From Muscardinus avellanarius (taxonomy: Eukaryota; Chordata; Mammalia; Rodentia; Gliridae), in the NCBI GenBank assembly GCA_963383645.1, contig OY726572.1, positions 28,898,792 to 28,962,791 on the forward strand: DNA of 64,000 bases, written 5' to 3'. The notes beneath the pieces were generated by a model, which worked only from the letters and a program-made list of their open reading frames with translations, was not told the DNA's origin and ran no database searches. Below, one piece after another: positions 47,534 through 57,753 of the stretch. A program made the translations under genes and the position numbers. How positions within the stretch are numbered: position 1 is the first letter of the stretch; every line of letters begins with the position of its first letter.

Positions 47534-47839
47534 AGAAAATTCTGGGTAAAGCAAAACCTGTGCATAGCACTTAATCTTCATGCTTTCTTTCTGTCCCCAC
47601 TTACCTGCACTATGTGATCCTAGTGACTACATTTCCCAAAAAACAAAACTTAAGAGACATAATTCAGCAAAGCCCTATGTTACGAGCCATTAAAAAATTC
47701 AAGACTACCCAGACAAGATGGTTCTTGCCTCACACTAAATACAAGACAGTAAATGATATTTCAGTGCTACATACAGTATTATTTGAAGTCCTACAGTATT
47801 CATGTTAGTGCATTCAGTTATAAAGACAGTACTGTGATA

Positions 47840-48052
47840 GCCAGGCGTGGTGGCACACGCTTGTAATCCCCGCGCTTGGGAGGCAGACAGGAGGATCGCT
47901 CAGGTTTGAAGCCAGCTGTGCGCGCGCTGGTTTACTGGTTTAGGAGACCCTGTTTCCAAATAAAAATGTAAAAAAAAAAATAGGTCTGGGAGTGTAGCCC
48001 GGAGATAGAAGGGCTTCCAGAAACCCCAGTACCACACACACACACAAAAGAA
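47840..48052 (+). repeat. B1-dID SINE, young, 18-bp target-site duplication
   Basis: Full-length dimer from AGCCAGGCGTGGTGGCAC to a CAGTACC end and (CA)n/AAAAG tail. AAAGACAGTACTGTGATA is perfectly duplicated at 47822-47839 and 48053-48070. Confidence 0.98.
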
Positions 48053-48070
48053 AAAGACAGTACTGTGATA

Positions 48071-49322
48071 ACAGAACATAATCTTTAACTTCAAGGTAAT
48101 AATAGTCTATTCTTCTAGTGAATATTAAACCAAAAAATATATTATTTTGCATACAATGTATCACCTCTATCCAAACCAACATTCTAAGCTTTGTACTTTC
48201 AAGTTGAGAATTTATATTATATTGAAAGCTTTCTAACAAAATGGCCTTATGTCCAGTATCTCACATGCTCAAAGATCTATGGTGCAATGCATTGAAAACC
48301 AAACTTCTTAGTTTTTTTAATTTTCCATTTGAAATGCAAATGCTTTGAGAAATACTGATATATCATTTTATTAATTTTAAATGTATTAGATAAGATACAT
48401 TATCTCAGACAATGTTAAAAGCATTTCTTCCTCTTTCCCTAATTCCTCTTGGTTTTATTGAGTTCTTTATACTTTTTACCTTTTTTATTGATCCATATTT
48501 ATATAATTTAATTATTTAAGGAATTATTCCAATTTTAACACTACATTTGAATTATGAAAGGTTACTCATTTTTATGTATGTGATCTTCAAACAATGGTAA
48601 AAATTAAACATTAAACTGAGCATCAAAAATTGTCATCTTTAATGTTATTTCTATAGTATAAAAGCTTTATCTATTTTACTCAGCCCTTATACTTAGTCAT
48701 TATTTTTATTTCTTAAAAGTTAAGGGTAATGTAGATATATTCCATATGAATTATAACTGATTTGTGTGCCCCTTCTAAGTTCACTTATTCTAGGTTTTCA
48801 TTCTTCTTCCTAAAGTCCACCTATTAGGGTTTCTTTGTTTTCCTAAAAATATAGTTGACTTGCTCTTCTTTCTGGTGATAATTTTGGATGTACAGAACTG
48901 AAGAATACTAAAGGATATTTAACACTTTGTTTTCCTTCAATATTTGTGGGTGAAAATTTTAGCAGTTTTAATTATGGACATATTTTATTTTTTATGATCA
49001 CTTTTAAGATTCTTTGTTTCTAGTTTTCTACATTTCCACTAAAATTGTACTTTGGCAGTGTGTAGATGTCTAAAATTTCATTCTTCAATCTTTTAAAATC
49101 ATCTTTATTATCTTTTTGAATATGGCATTATTTCACCTGTTACACTCTTTATGTCTTCGCCTCCCTCACCCTATCCACTAAATCTCTTCCATTACTCCTC
49201 TGACATATCTGTTCTCCTACCTAATGCCACACTTATTTCTGAAACTGTATATAGTTTCAATAAGTAAGACAAAACATACTATTCAGTTTTTGAGACTGAA
49301 AATTTTTGTTTATCATGCTATT
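48071..49322. other. AT-rich intergenic sequence
   Basis: No gene or repeat recognised. Confidence 0.5.
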
Positions 49323-50992
49323 CTTTTATTGGTGCATTTAATCATACATCTTAATAAGGTACAAGTTAGTAGAGGCATACATGTACACATCCATTTCTCA
49401 CCCTATTCCTTTCCCCATCCGCCACATGTTTGGCTTAGTGATTGACTTTGATGTTTGTGAATGTACATCATGCACATTAGAGCATTTCACTCTTCCCCCT
49501 ACCTTACCCACCTTCTTTGCTCATCTAAGGTTTCTATTTATCCAGCTAGAATTCCTCTTATAATCTATTTTTCTCCCTAGTTTCTCCATCTTAGGATGAA
49601 CATGCATTTTTTTTTATTTTTTGTGACTGGATAGTCTAATTTAGCATAATGTTCTCCAGTTTCATCTACACACTGAAATTTTACCCCTCCACAAAGAAAA
49701 ACAAAATTATGTCATTTGCAGGAGCAGTAAAATCCCATTGTGTACATACCCACAGTTTTGCAATCCATTCATCTGTTGATGGACATCTTGGCTGGTTCAA
49801 TAGTTTGGCAATTGTGAGTTGTGTAACTATGAACATAGAAACACATGCATTAGTTTGGTAGTTTGGTTTCCATTCTTTTGGGTAGATACCCAGAAGTGGT
49901 ATTACTGAACCATATGGTAAGCTCATTCTCATTCTTATGAGGATCCTTCATTTGTTTTCCAAAGTGACTGCATTAATTTGCCATCTCACCAACAATAATT
50001 AGAGTTACCACTTCTTCACATCCTCATAAGCATTTGTTGTTGTTTGTGTTTTGAATTATTGCCATTCTAGTTGGAGTTAGGTGAAATATCCCAGTAGTTT
50101 TGGTTTGCATCTCTCTTCTAATCATGTTGAACATTTTTTCATACATTTATTGGCCATTTGAATTTCTTCTTTTGTGAAGTGTCCATTTAGTTCACTTGCC
50201 CATTTTTTTATTGGGTTATTTGTTTTCTTAAGGTGAGTTTCTTGAGTTCTATATATATTCTAAATATTGTTTTTTTATCAGAGAAAAATTGGTAAAAATA
50301 TTCTACCATTCTGTTGGCTCTCTGTTGATGTTCTTAATAAGTTTCCTTTGCTGTACAGAAGCTCTTTGGTTTAATGCAAACCCACTTATTGATTAACCTT
50401 TTGATTTCTTGTGCCTTTGAGGTCTTCTTGGGAAAGATTTTACCTGTGCCTATGTGGTGTTGGGCTTATGTCCTCTTCAGAGAGCTGCAAGATCTACGGT
50501 CTGATTTTCATGTCTTTGATCCATCTTGACTTGACTCTTGTGCAGAGTGAGAAGTGGGATTAATTTCCATTTTTCTGAATATGATTAACCAGTTTTGCCA
50601 ATATAACAATGTTGGAGAGACTATCTTTTTTACAATGTATAATTTTGGCCCCTTTGTTAAAAAACAATTAGTTATAAGTGCACAGATTTGTTTCTGAGTC
50701 TTCGCTTCTGCTCCATTTATCTATGTGTCTATTTTCTTTTTTTTAACCAATATTATGCTGTTTTTATTACTATGACTTTGTAATCTAGTTTGAAGTCAGG
50801 TATTGTGATGCTTCCTGCATGGTTCTTATTGCTGAACTGCTTTGGCTCTTTGGGGTTTTTTTGGTTGTTCCAAGAAAATTTAAGGACTGATTTACTTTTA
50901 TGTCTGTGAAAAATGTTCTTAGTAATTTAATGGGTACTGCATTGAATCTGTAGATCACTTTTGGAAGAATAGCCATTTTAATGTTATTTATT
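49323..50992 (-). mobile_element. older L1, 3' part of a copy split by the full-length L1
   Basis: Antisense 3' UTR (TTTATTGGTGCATTTAATC, TTTGGCTTAGTGATTGAC) followed by the ORF2 C-terminus and part of the reverse-transcriptase region up to GCCATTTTAATGTTATTTATT. Stops are frequent. It continues at 57754, exactly where the inserted L1 and its duplication end. Confidence 0.9.
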
Positions 50993-51100
50993 TATTTATT
51001 ATTTTTTTTAATTTATTTTTTATTGGTGCAATGTATTCATACATCATAGTGGTATAAATAAGATACTTTTGTAGACATACATGCACACATCGCCCAGTTA

Positions 51101-51148
51101 GCCCCTACCCGATCCCCACCCCATTCCCTCCCCATCCCTCCTTCCCAC
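51101..51148 (-). other. G-rich run in L1 3' UTR, G-quadruplex candidate
   Basis: On the L1 sense strand it has at least six G runs of three or more with short spacers (for example GGGATGGGGAGGGAATGGGG). G-rich runs are also seen in the 3' UTRs at about 18928-18962 and 47376-47412. L1 3' UTRs are known to carry such tracts. Confidence 0.7.
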
Positions 51149-51363
51149 GCTTGGCTTAGTGGTTGACATCTAGTATTATAGCAATTTATACAATATTAAC
51201 ATTGATAATCTCACATAACAGTTTCATTTGTCTGGTACCAAACTTTTGATGACTTAAAGATAACATTTCAATATTTCTTTTTGCTTTCTTTCTTACCAGA
51301 GAATATTTTTTTTCTTTTTTTTTTTTTAGGTGAAACTATCATACATTTATTTATTTATTTTTC

Positions 51364-51853
51364 AGAAAAAAAATCTATCCTGATATGGAATATGGGCTCT
51401 AGATACCCAAAACAGTCTCAAAGAAGAACAAAGCTAGAAGATGTATATTTTCTGATTTCAAACCATATAAAGCTACAATAATTGAAACAGTGTAGTACTG
51501 TTCTAAAGGCAGATATATAAACCATTGGAGCTAAATAAAAGCCTAGAGATAAATTCTTCCATACATTGTCAAGTTATTTTTGACAAGGTTTCCATGAACT
51601 TTTGGTGGAGGAAATACTAGTCTTTTAACTAAATATTGTTGAAAAATAATAATAAATGAAAAATAATAAAATTGGACCCTTACCTAACACATATACAAAT
51701 ATTAACCCAAAATAGATAAAGGACCTAAATATAAATCTTAATACTATCAGCTTTTAGAAGAAAATCTGGGTCATAAAACCTCACAACATTGAAATTGGAA
51801 GTGATTTCATGGATATGATTTCAATGGCACAGGCAACAAAAGGGTAAATAAAC
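51364..51853 (+). mobile_element. old L1 ORF2 fragment, inverted inside the L1 3' UTR
   Basis: Runs opposite to the host L1: AGAAGAACAAAGCTAGAAGATG, ATTTCAAACCATATAAAGCTA, AGTTATTTTTGACAAGG, AAATAGATAAAGGACCTAAAT, GGCACAGGCAACAAAAGGG. It is far more diverged than the host element. In other copies of this 3' UTR type (for example 24440-24650) the flanking UTR blocks are only about 150 bp apart, against about 750 bp here. Confidence 0.8.
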
Positions 51854-51955
51854 TCCCTTAAAAAATAAAAAAATATTGTATATCCAAAGACAATGTAAAC
51901 AGAGTTAAAAGTTACTGATGCTCTTCCAAGAGTTCCTCCTATGACCCATTTCTCC

Positions 51956-54900
51956 CTAACTCTCACATATTAGGGAAAGCATCTGATTTCTTATTTTTTG
52001 TGCCTGACTAATCTCACTTAGCATAATGTCCTCCAGCTCCATCCATTTCCCTGAAAATGATGTAATTGAGTTTTTTTTGATGGCTGAGTAAAATTCCATT
52101 GTGTACATATCCCACAGTTTTGTAATCCATTCATCTGTTGATGGACATCTTGGCTGGTTCCATAGTTTGGCTATGGTGAATTGTGCAGCTATGAACATAG
52201 ATACACATGCATTAGTTTGATAGTTTGGTTTCTTTTCTTTTGGGTAGATACCCAACAGTGGTATTGCTGGATCAAATAGTAGATTTGTTCCCATTCTTCT
52301 GAGGATTCTCCATACTGTTTTCCAAAGTGGTTGCACTAATTTGCAATCCCACCAACAATGTCTTAGAGTTCCCACTTCTCCACATCCTCGCCAGCATCTG
52401 TTGTTGTTTGTGTTTTGAATGATGGCCATTCTAGTTGGAGTTAGGTGAAATCTCAGGGTAGTTTTGATTTGCATCTCTCTGATTGCCAGTGATGTTGAGC
52501 ATTTTTTCATGCATTTATTGGCCATTTGAATTTCTTCTTTTGTGAAGTGTCTATTTAGTTCATTTGCCCATTTTGTTATTGGATGTTTTGTTTTCTTAGT
52601 GTTGAGTTTCTTGAGTTCTCTGTATATTCTAGATATTAGTCCTCTATCAGTGGTGTAGGTGGCAAAAATCTTCTCCCATTCTGTTGGCTCTCGATTGAGA
52701 TTCTTGATAGTTTCCTTTGCTGAACAGAAGCTCTTCAGTTTCATGCAATCCCATGTATTGATTCTCCTTTTAATTTGTTGTGCTTTTGGGGTCTTGTTGA
52801 GGAAATGTTTGTCTGTGCCTATGTGTTGTAGTGTTGGACCTATGCCCTCTTCAAGGAGCTTCAAAGTCTCTGGTTTAATTTCCAAGTCTTTGATCCATCG
52901 TGAGTTGACTTTTGTACAGGGTGAAAAAGTGGGATTAACATCCAATTTTCTGCATATGGTTAACCAGTTTTGCCAACACCATTTGTTAAAGAGGCTATCT
53001 TTTTTCCAGTGTATGTTTTTGACCCCTTTGTCAAAAATCAATTGGCTGAAAGTGTGTGGACTTGTTTCTGGGTCTTCTATTCTGCTCCATTGGTCTATAT
53101 ATCTGTTCTTTTGCCAGTACCATGCTGTTTTTATTACAATGGCTTTGTAGTATAGTTTAAAGTCAGGTATTGTGATTCCTCCTGCATGGTTTTTGTTGCT
53201 GAGAACTACCTTGGCTATTCTGGGCTTTTTGTTATTCCAGATAAATTTAAGGACTGATTTTTCTATGTCTGTGAGGAATGATCTTGGTAGTTTAATGGGC
53301 ATTGCATTAAATCTGTAGATCAGTTTTGGGAGTATGGCCATTTTAATAATATTTATTCTGCCAATCCATGAACATGGAAGGTCTTTCCATCTTCTAAGAT
53401 CTTCTTCGATTTCTTTTTTCAGTGTTTTATAATTTTCTTTGTAGAGATCTTTTACCTCCTTGGTCAAGTTTATTCCTAGGTATTTTATTTTTTTGTGGGA
53501 GATCCTGAGTGGAAGTGTTTTCTGAATTTCTTTTTCAGTGGATTTATGGTTGGTGTACAGGAAAGCTTCTGATTTTTTAAGATTGATTTTGTATCCAGAT
53601 ACCTTGCTGAATTTGTTGATCAGTTCTATAAGCCTTTTGGTTGAGTTTGTTGGGTTTTCTAAGTATAGTATCATGTCATCTGCAAATAGTGAAAGCTTGA
53701 GTTCTTCTTTTCCTATTTGTACTCCTTTGATTTCCTTTTCTTGCCTTATTGCTCTGGCTAGAGTCTCTAGTACTATATTGAAGAGAAGTGGTGATAGTGG
53801 ACATCCTTGTCTCGTTCCAGTTTTTAGGGGGAATTCTTGAAGTTTTTCCCCATTTAATATGATGTTGGCAGTGGGCTTATTGTAGATTGCCTTAATAATG
53901 TTGAGATATGTTCCTTCTATTCCAATTCTCTGCAGTGTTTTTATCATAAATGGATGTTGAATTTTATCAAATGCTTTTTCAGCATCTATTGAGATGATCA
54001 TGTGGTTTTTGTCTTTGATTCTGTTTATATGATGAATTACATGGATTGATTTTCGTATATTGAACCAGCCTTGCATCCCTGGGATGAACCCTACCTGGTC
54101 ATGGTGAATGATTTTCTTGATGTGGTTTTGAATGCGTGTTGCTAGTATTTTGTTTAATAGTTTTGCATCCAAGTTCATCAGAGATATAGGCCTGTAGTTT
54201 TCCTTCCTTGAACTGTCTTTATTCGGTTTGGGTATTAGTGTGATGTTGGCTTCATAGAATGTATTTGGGAGAGTCCCGGTTTTTTCTATTTCCCGAAATA
54301 GTTTGAGTAGTATTGGGATTAGTTCTCCTATAAAGGTTTTATAGAATTCACTTGGGAAACCATCTGGTCCTGGACTTTTCTTTGATGGTAAGCTCTTTAT
54401 TGCTGTTTCAATCTCTTTGATTGTTATTGGTTGGTTTAAGTGTTCTATATCTTCTTGACTCAGTTTAGGAAGGTTGTATTTATCTAGGAAGTTGTCGATT
54501 TCCTCCAGGTTTTCCATTTTGTTGGAGTATAGTTTTTCAAAGTAGTTTCTGATAATCCTCTGGATTTCTATGCTGTCAGTAGTAATGTCTCCTTTTTCAT
54601 CCCTTATCTTCATAATTTGGGTTGATTCTCTCTTTTTTTTAGTTAGGTTGGCTAATGGTTTATCAATCTTGTTAATTTTTTCAAGAAACCAGCTTTTAGT
54701 TTTGTTGATTTTCTGTATTGTTTTTTTATTCTCTATTTCGTTAATTTCTGCTCTAATTTTAATAATTTCCCGTCTTCTGCTGGCTTTGGGGTTCAATTGT
54801 TCCTGCTTTTCAAGGGCTTTGAGGTGTGTCATAAGGCTATTTATTTGAAGATTTTAGGTTTTTCTTATGTGAGCACTCAGTGCTATAAATTTTCCTCTTA

Positions 54901-55783
54901 ATACTGCCTTCAAAGTGTCCCAGAGGTTTTAATATGTTGTTTCTTTATTTTCATTTGTTTCTAGAAATTTCTTGATTTCACCTCTTACATCTTCTATGAC
55001 CCATTCTTCATTCAGAAGTGTGGTGTTCAGTCTCCACATGTTTATGTTGTTTCTCTGAGTCTTCTTATAGTTGATTTCTAGTTTCATTCCATTATGGTCT
55101 GAAATGACACAGGGAAGTATGTAACATTTTTTAAATTTGCTAGTGCTCATTTTGTGTCCCAGGATGTGATCTATTTTGGAGAAGGTTCCATGAGCAGCTG
55201 AGAAAAATGTAAACTCTGCTGTAGTTGGGTGAAATATTCTATATGAGTCCAACAGGTCCATTTGGTTAATGGTGTTCTTTAGTTCTGAGACATCTTTACT
55301 GACCCTTTGTCTGGAAGATCGGTCTAGTATTGTGAGAGGTGTGTTGAAGTCTCCCAGTATTATTGTGTTGGGATTTATGTGTGACTTCATATCACAAAGA
55401 GTTTGATTTATGAAAGTAGCTGCCCCTATGTTTGGGGCATAGATGTTGATTATTGTTATTTCCTCTTGCTGGACTATTCCTTTTACCAGTAAGATGTGAG
55501 CTTCTTTGTCTCTTCTAATAAGTTTGGGTTTGAAGTCTAACTTGTCTGATATCATAGTTGCTACTCCTGCTTGTCTTCGAGTACCATTAGCATGGATTAC
55601 CTTGCTCCAGCCCTTTACCTTGAGTTTGTTCCTATCTTTACTTGTAAGGTGTGTTTCTTGTAAGCAGCAGATGGATGGATTCTGGCTTTTAATCCATTTT
55701 GCCACTTTATGTCTTTTTATTGGGGAGTTGAGGCCGTTTACATTAAGTGTGATTATAGAGAGATAATTTTTAATTCCCAACAT
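51956..55783 (-). pseudogene. L1 ORF2 (endonuclease-reverse transcriptase), two internal stops
   Basis: 1275-codon frame, the usual L1 ORF2 length. ORF2p nicks DNA and reverse-transcribes L1 RNA at the nick. The endonuclease keeps the expected residues: N14 (TLNVNG), E43 (LQETHL), D145 and N147 (LGDFNTPL), D205 (KIDHIL), H230 (SDHN). Reverse-transcriptase signatures follow: [20 protein letters not shown], the FADD active-site box near residue 700, and a C-terminal zinc knuckle [18 protein letters not shown]. In-frame stops are at 54929-54931 (codon 285, before NLWDT) and 54854-54856 (codon 310), both between the endonuclease and the reverse transcriptase. The frame after them is open for 958 codons from a downstream ATG at 54832. 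Neither stop is accompanied by a frameshift, which fits a moderately young copy decaying by point changes. As it stands only an isolated endonuclease part could be made from the first start. Confidence 0.97.
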
Positions 55784-55828
55784 GTTAAGATCTTATTTCT
55801 GTTTAAGATACTGTTTATTCTTCTTTGC

Positions 55829-56746
55829 TTAGTTGTCTGCTGGATGGGAATTCTTGTTTCTTTGGTTCTGGCGTGTATTACCCATTTCCTCTTTGCAGTT
55901 AATCTCCTTGAGTATTTTCTCTAGCGCTGGTTTTGAAGACATAAATTCCTTCAGTTGCTGTTTGTCATGGAAGCTTCTTATTTCCCCATCTAATTTGATG
56001 GATAGTTTTGCTGGGTAGGAAATTTTTGGCTGGAAGTTGTTTTCTTTCAGAGTTTGGAATATGTTACTCCAAGCCCTTCTGGCTTTCATAACTTGGTTTG
56101 GGAAGTCTGGAGTGATTCAAATTGGTTTGCCTCTGTATGTCACGTGGCCTTTTGTTTTTGTTGCCTTTAAGATTCTCTCCTTGGCTTCCACATTAGTCAT
56201 TTTGACAATTATGTGGCGTGGGGATCCTCTTCTCTGATCCTGTCTAAAGGGAGTTCTATAAGTTTCCTGGATCTGTGTATCGACCTCTTGCTCTATGTTT
56301 GGAAAATTTTCTGCTATTACTTCCTTGAAGAGATTGTTGATCCCTTTGGTTTCACCTTCTTTTCCCTCCTCTATTCCAATTATTCTTAGGTTAGCTCTCT
56401 TGAAATGGGCCCATATTTCTTCAATGTCAGATTCCTGCTGTCGGGTTTTTTTTTCTAAATTAGAAACTATGCGTTCATTTTTAGAATGATCATCTTCAAG
56501 GAGCGAGATTCTATTCTCCATGTGGTCTAATCTGTTGTTTATACTTTGGATTGAGGCCTTTACTTCATTAATTGCATCCTTTATCTCTTTTTGACTCTCT
56601 CTAAATTCTTTTCGAAAGTCCTCTATTATTTCTAAAGTTATTTTCCTAATTTGATCTTCTAGAGATCTTTGGATTTCTGTGTTATCAGATTCTGATGTTG
56701 TGGGGTTGTTGGCATTCACTGCTCCATTGTTATTTCTGTTTCCCAT
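55829..56746 (-). pseudogene. L1 ORF1 (RNA-binding chaperone), one internal stop
   Basis: 305-codon frame, somewhat shorter than human ORF1p (338). ORF1p is a trimeric RNA-binding protein that packages L1 RNA with ORF2p. Residues about 25-115 form heptad-rich coiled coil (NNRLDHMENRISLLEDD). The RRM-like domain follows (NLRIIGIEEGKEGE, then HIIVKMTNVEAKERIL). The C-terminal domain (MKARRAWSNIFQTLKENN onward) ends PADN. An in-frame TGA at 56117-56119 (codon 210) lies just after RGKPI, where an arginine is typical; a CGA-to-TGA change at a CpG would explain it. ORF1 ends 45 nt before ORF2 starts. Confidence 0.96.
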
Positions 56747-57738
56747 GATTTTGGAAGTTTGTGCCTTCTCTGGGTTCTTCCCTGAGTCACTACGAGTTCA
56801 CTTAAGATGCTCTGGATCTCGTGTCTGTGGTATCTCAGTCACCACTACTCCTTAACTGGTTTGTATCACAAAGTCTCAGACCCAGGGAGTCAATCAAGGC
56901 TGCTTAGACCGTGGGGAGTGCCAAGTTGGGCGTTCTCCAGTGGGGAGTTGTGACTATGGTATGATATCTCTGCCACTGCCACTCCCCCCCTGGGCTGCAC
57001 TGCTAAAATCTCCGACCCAGGGAGACTATCTGCGCAAGTCCCTGGGAGCGCAGTACTGGGATTTCTTCCCTAGGGGTCACAATTTGACTCATGGTTATTG
57101 AGTGCGCTGATGGAGCTGTAGTGAACTTGGTGGATTCGCTGCTGCCGCCACTGGCAATATGGCACCACTGCCACGCCCTTGGCCGTGATGCGGCGTATTT
57201 CTTCTCTGGTTTTGAACTCCGCTCTGAGTCCCTGCCAGTTGTGCTGTGCTCGGCCCTTGGGAGCTTTAGATGTTCCCTGCACCAACAAAACTGCTGACTG
57301 CCGCCCGGCTGTTCAACACCTGCTCACCTCAGCTCGCTGTCCACCGCTCCTCTCAGGCTCCTGGTGGCTGGTTGAATGGATTGGTCTAGGGCCGTCCGGT
57401 GAACTCACCACTGCCGCCAGCAGTAAGATGCTGCTTCTGCGTCCTAGGCCGCGAGGCCAAAGTACCTCCTCTCTGGATTTGAGCTCTGTTTTGAGTCTCC
57501 CTCCTCTCTGGAGCCTGGTGCTGCTAGGGGAGATGTAGGCCGCTCCGCTCCGGCCGCTCTGCGCCCGGCTCTGGCTGCTCTGCACCGCGGGTCTGGCCAC
57601 TCCGGCCGCTCCGGCCGTTCCGCAACGCGGCTCTGGCTGCTCTGGCTGCTCCAGCCGCTCCACTCCGCGGCTCTGGCCACTCCGCACGGCCGCTCCAGGC
57701 AATCCGCGCTGCGGCTCTGGCTGCTCCGGCTGTTCTGG
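56747..57738 (-). promoter_or_regulatory. L1 5' UTR / internal promoter, GC-rich
   Basis: 992 bp upstream of ORF1 in the L1 direction, far richer in GC and CpG than anything else in the window. In L1 elements this region carries the internal RNA polymerase II promoter. The outermost 200 bp hold 40-bp tandem units. No specific factor site was identified with confidence. Confidence 0.75.
57540..57738 (-). repeat. GC-rich tandem repeat of about 40 bp at L1 5' end
   Basis: Blocks of the form GCGG-(G/C)TCTGGC(TG/CA) recur at 57587, 57627, 57667 and 57711 (steps 40, 40, 44), with a partial unit near 57565. Each unit also has CCGGCCGCTC-like and GGCTGCTC-like text. Confidence 0.85.
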
Positions 57739-57753
57739 TTAATGTTATTTATT

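Larger units (their letters stand above)
50993..57738 (-). mobile_element. full-length L1 retrotransposon (6.7 kb)
   Basis: In its own direction: a GC-rich 5' UTR (57738-56747), ORF1 (56746-55829), a 45-nt spacer, ORF2 (55783-51956), and a 3' UTR with G-rich run and A-rich tail (51955-50993). TTAATGTTATTTATT occurs at 50978-50992 and 57739-57753 as a 15-bp target-site duplication, and the target was ORF2 of an older L1. ORF1 has one internal stop and ORF2 has two, so this copy is not autonomous as it stands, but all domains are in one frame without frameshifts. The 3' UTR contains an inverted piece of an unrelated, older L1 (about 51364-51853). Confidence 0.97.

Noticed and set aside
51956..54832. 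958-codon open frame as a standalone host gene
   Set aside because: It is the reverse-transcriptase and C-terminal part of L1 ORF2, in frame with the endonuclease part upstream and enclosed by the element's target-site duplication.
57313..57702. 129-codon GC-rich open frame on the minus strand upstream of ORF1
   Set aside because: The frame arises from the CpG-rich 40-bp units. It is low complexity (QPEQPEP and similar). Mammalian L1s do sometimes have extra 5' UTR frames, but nothing here supports translation.
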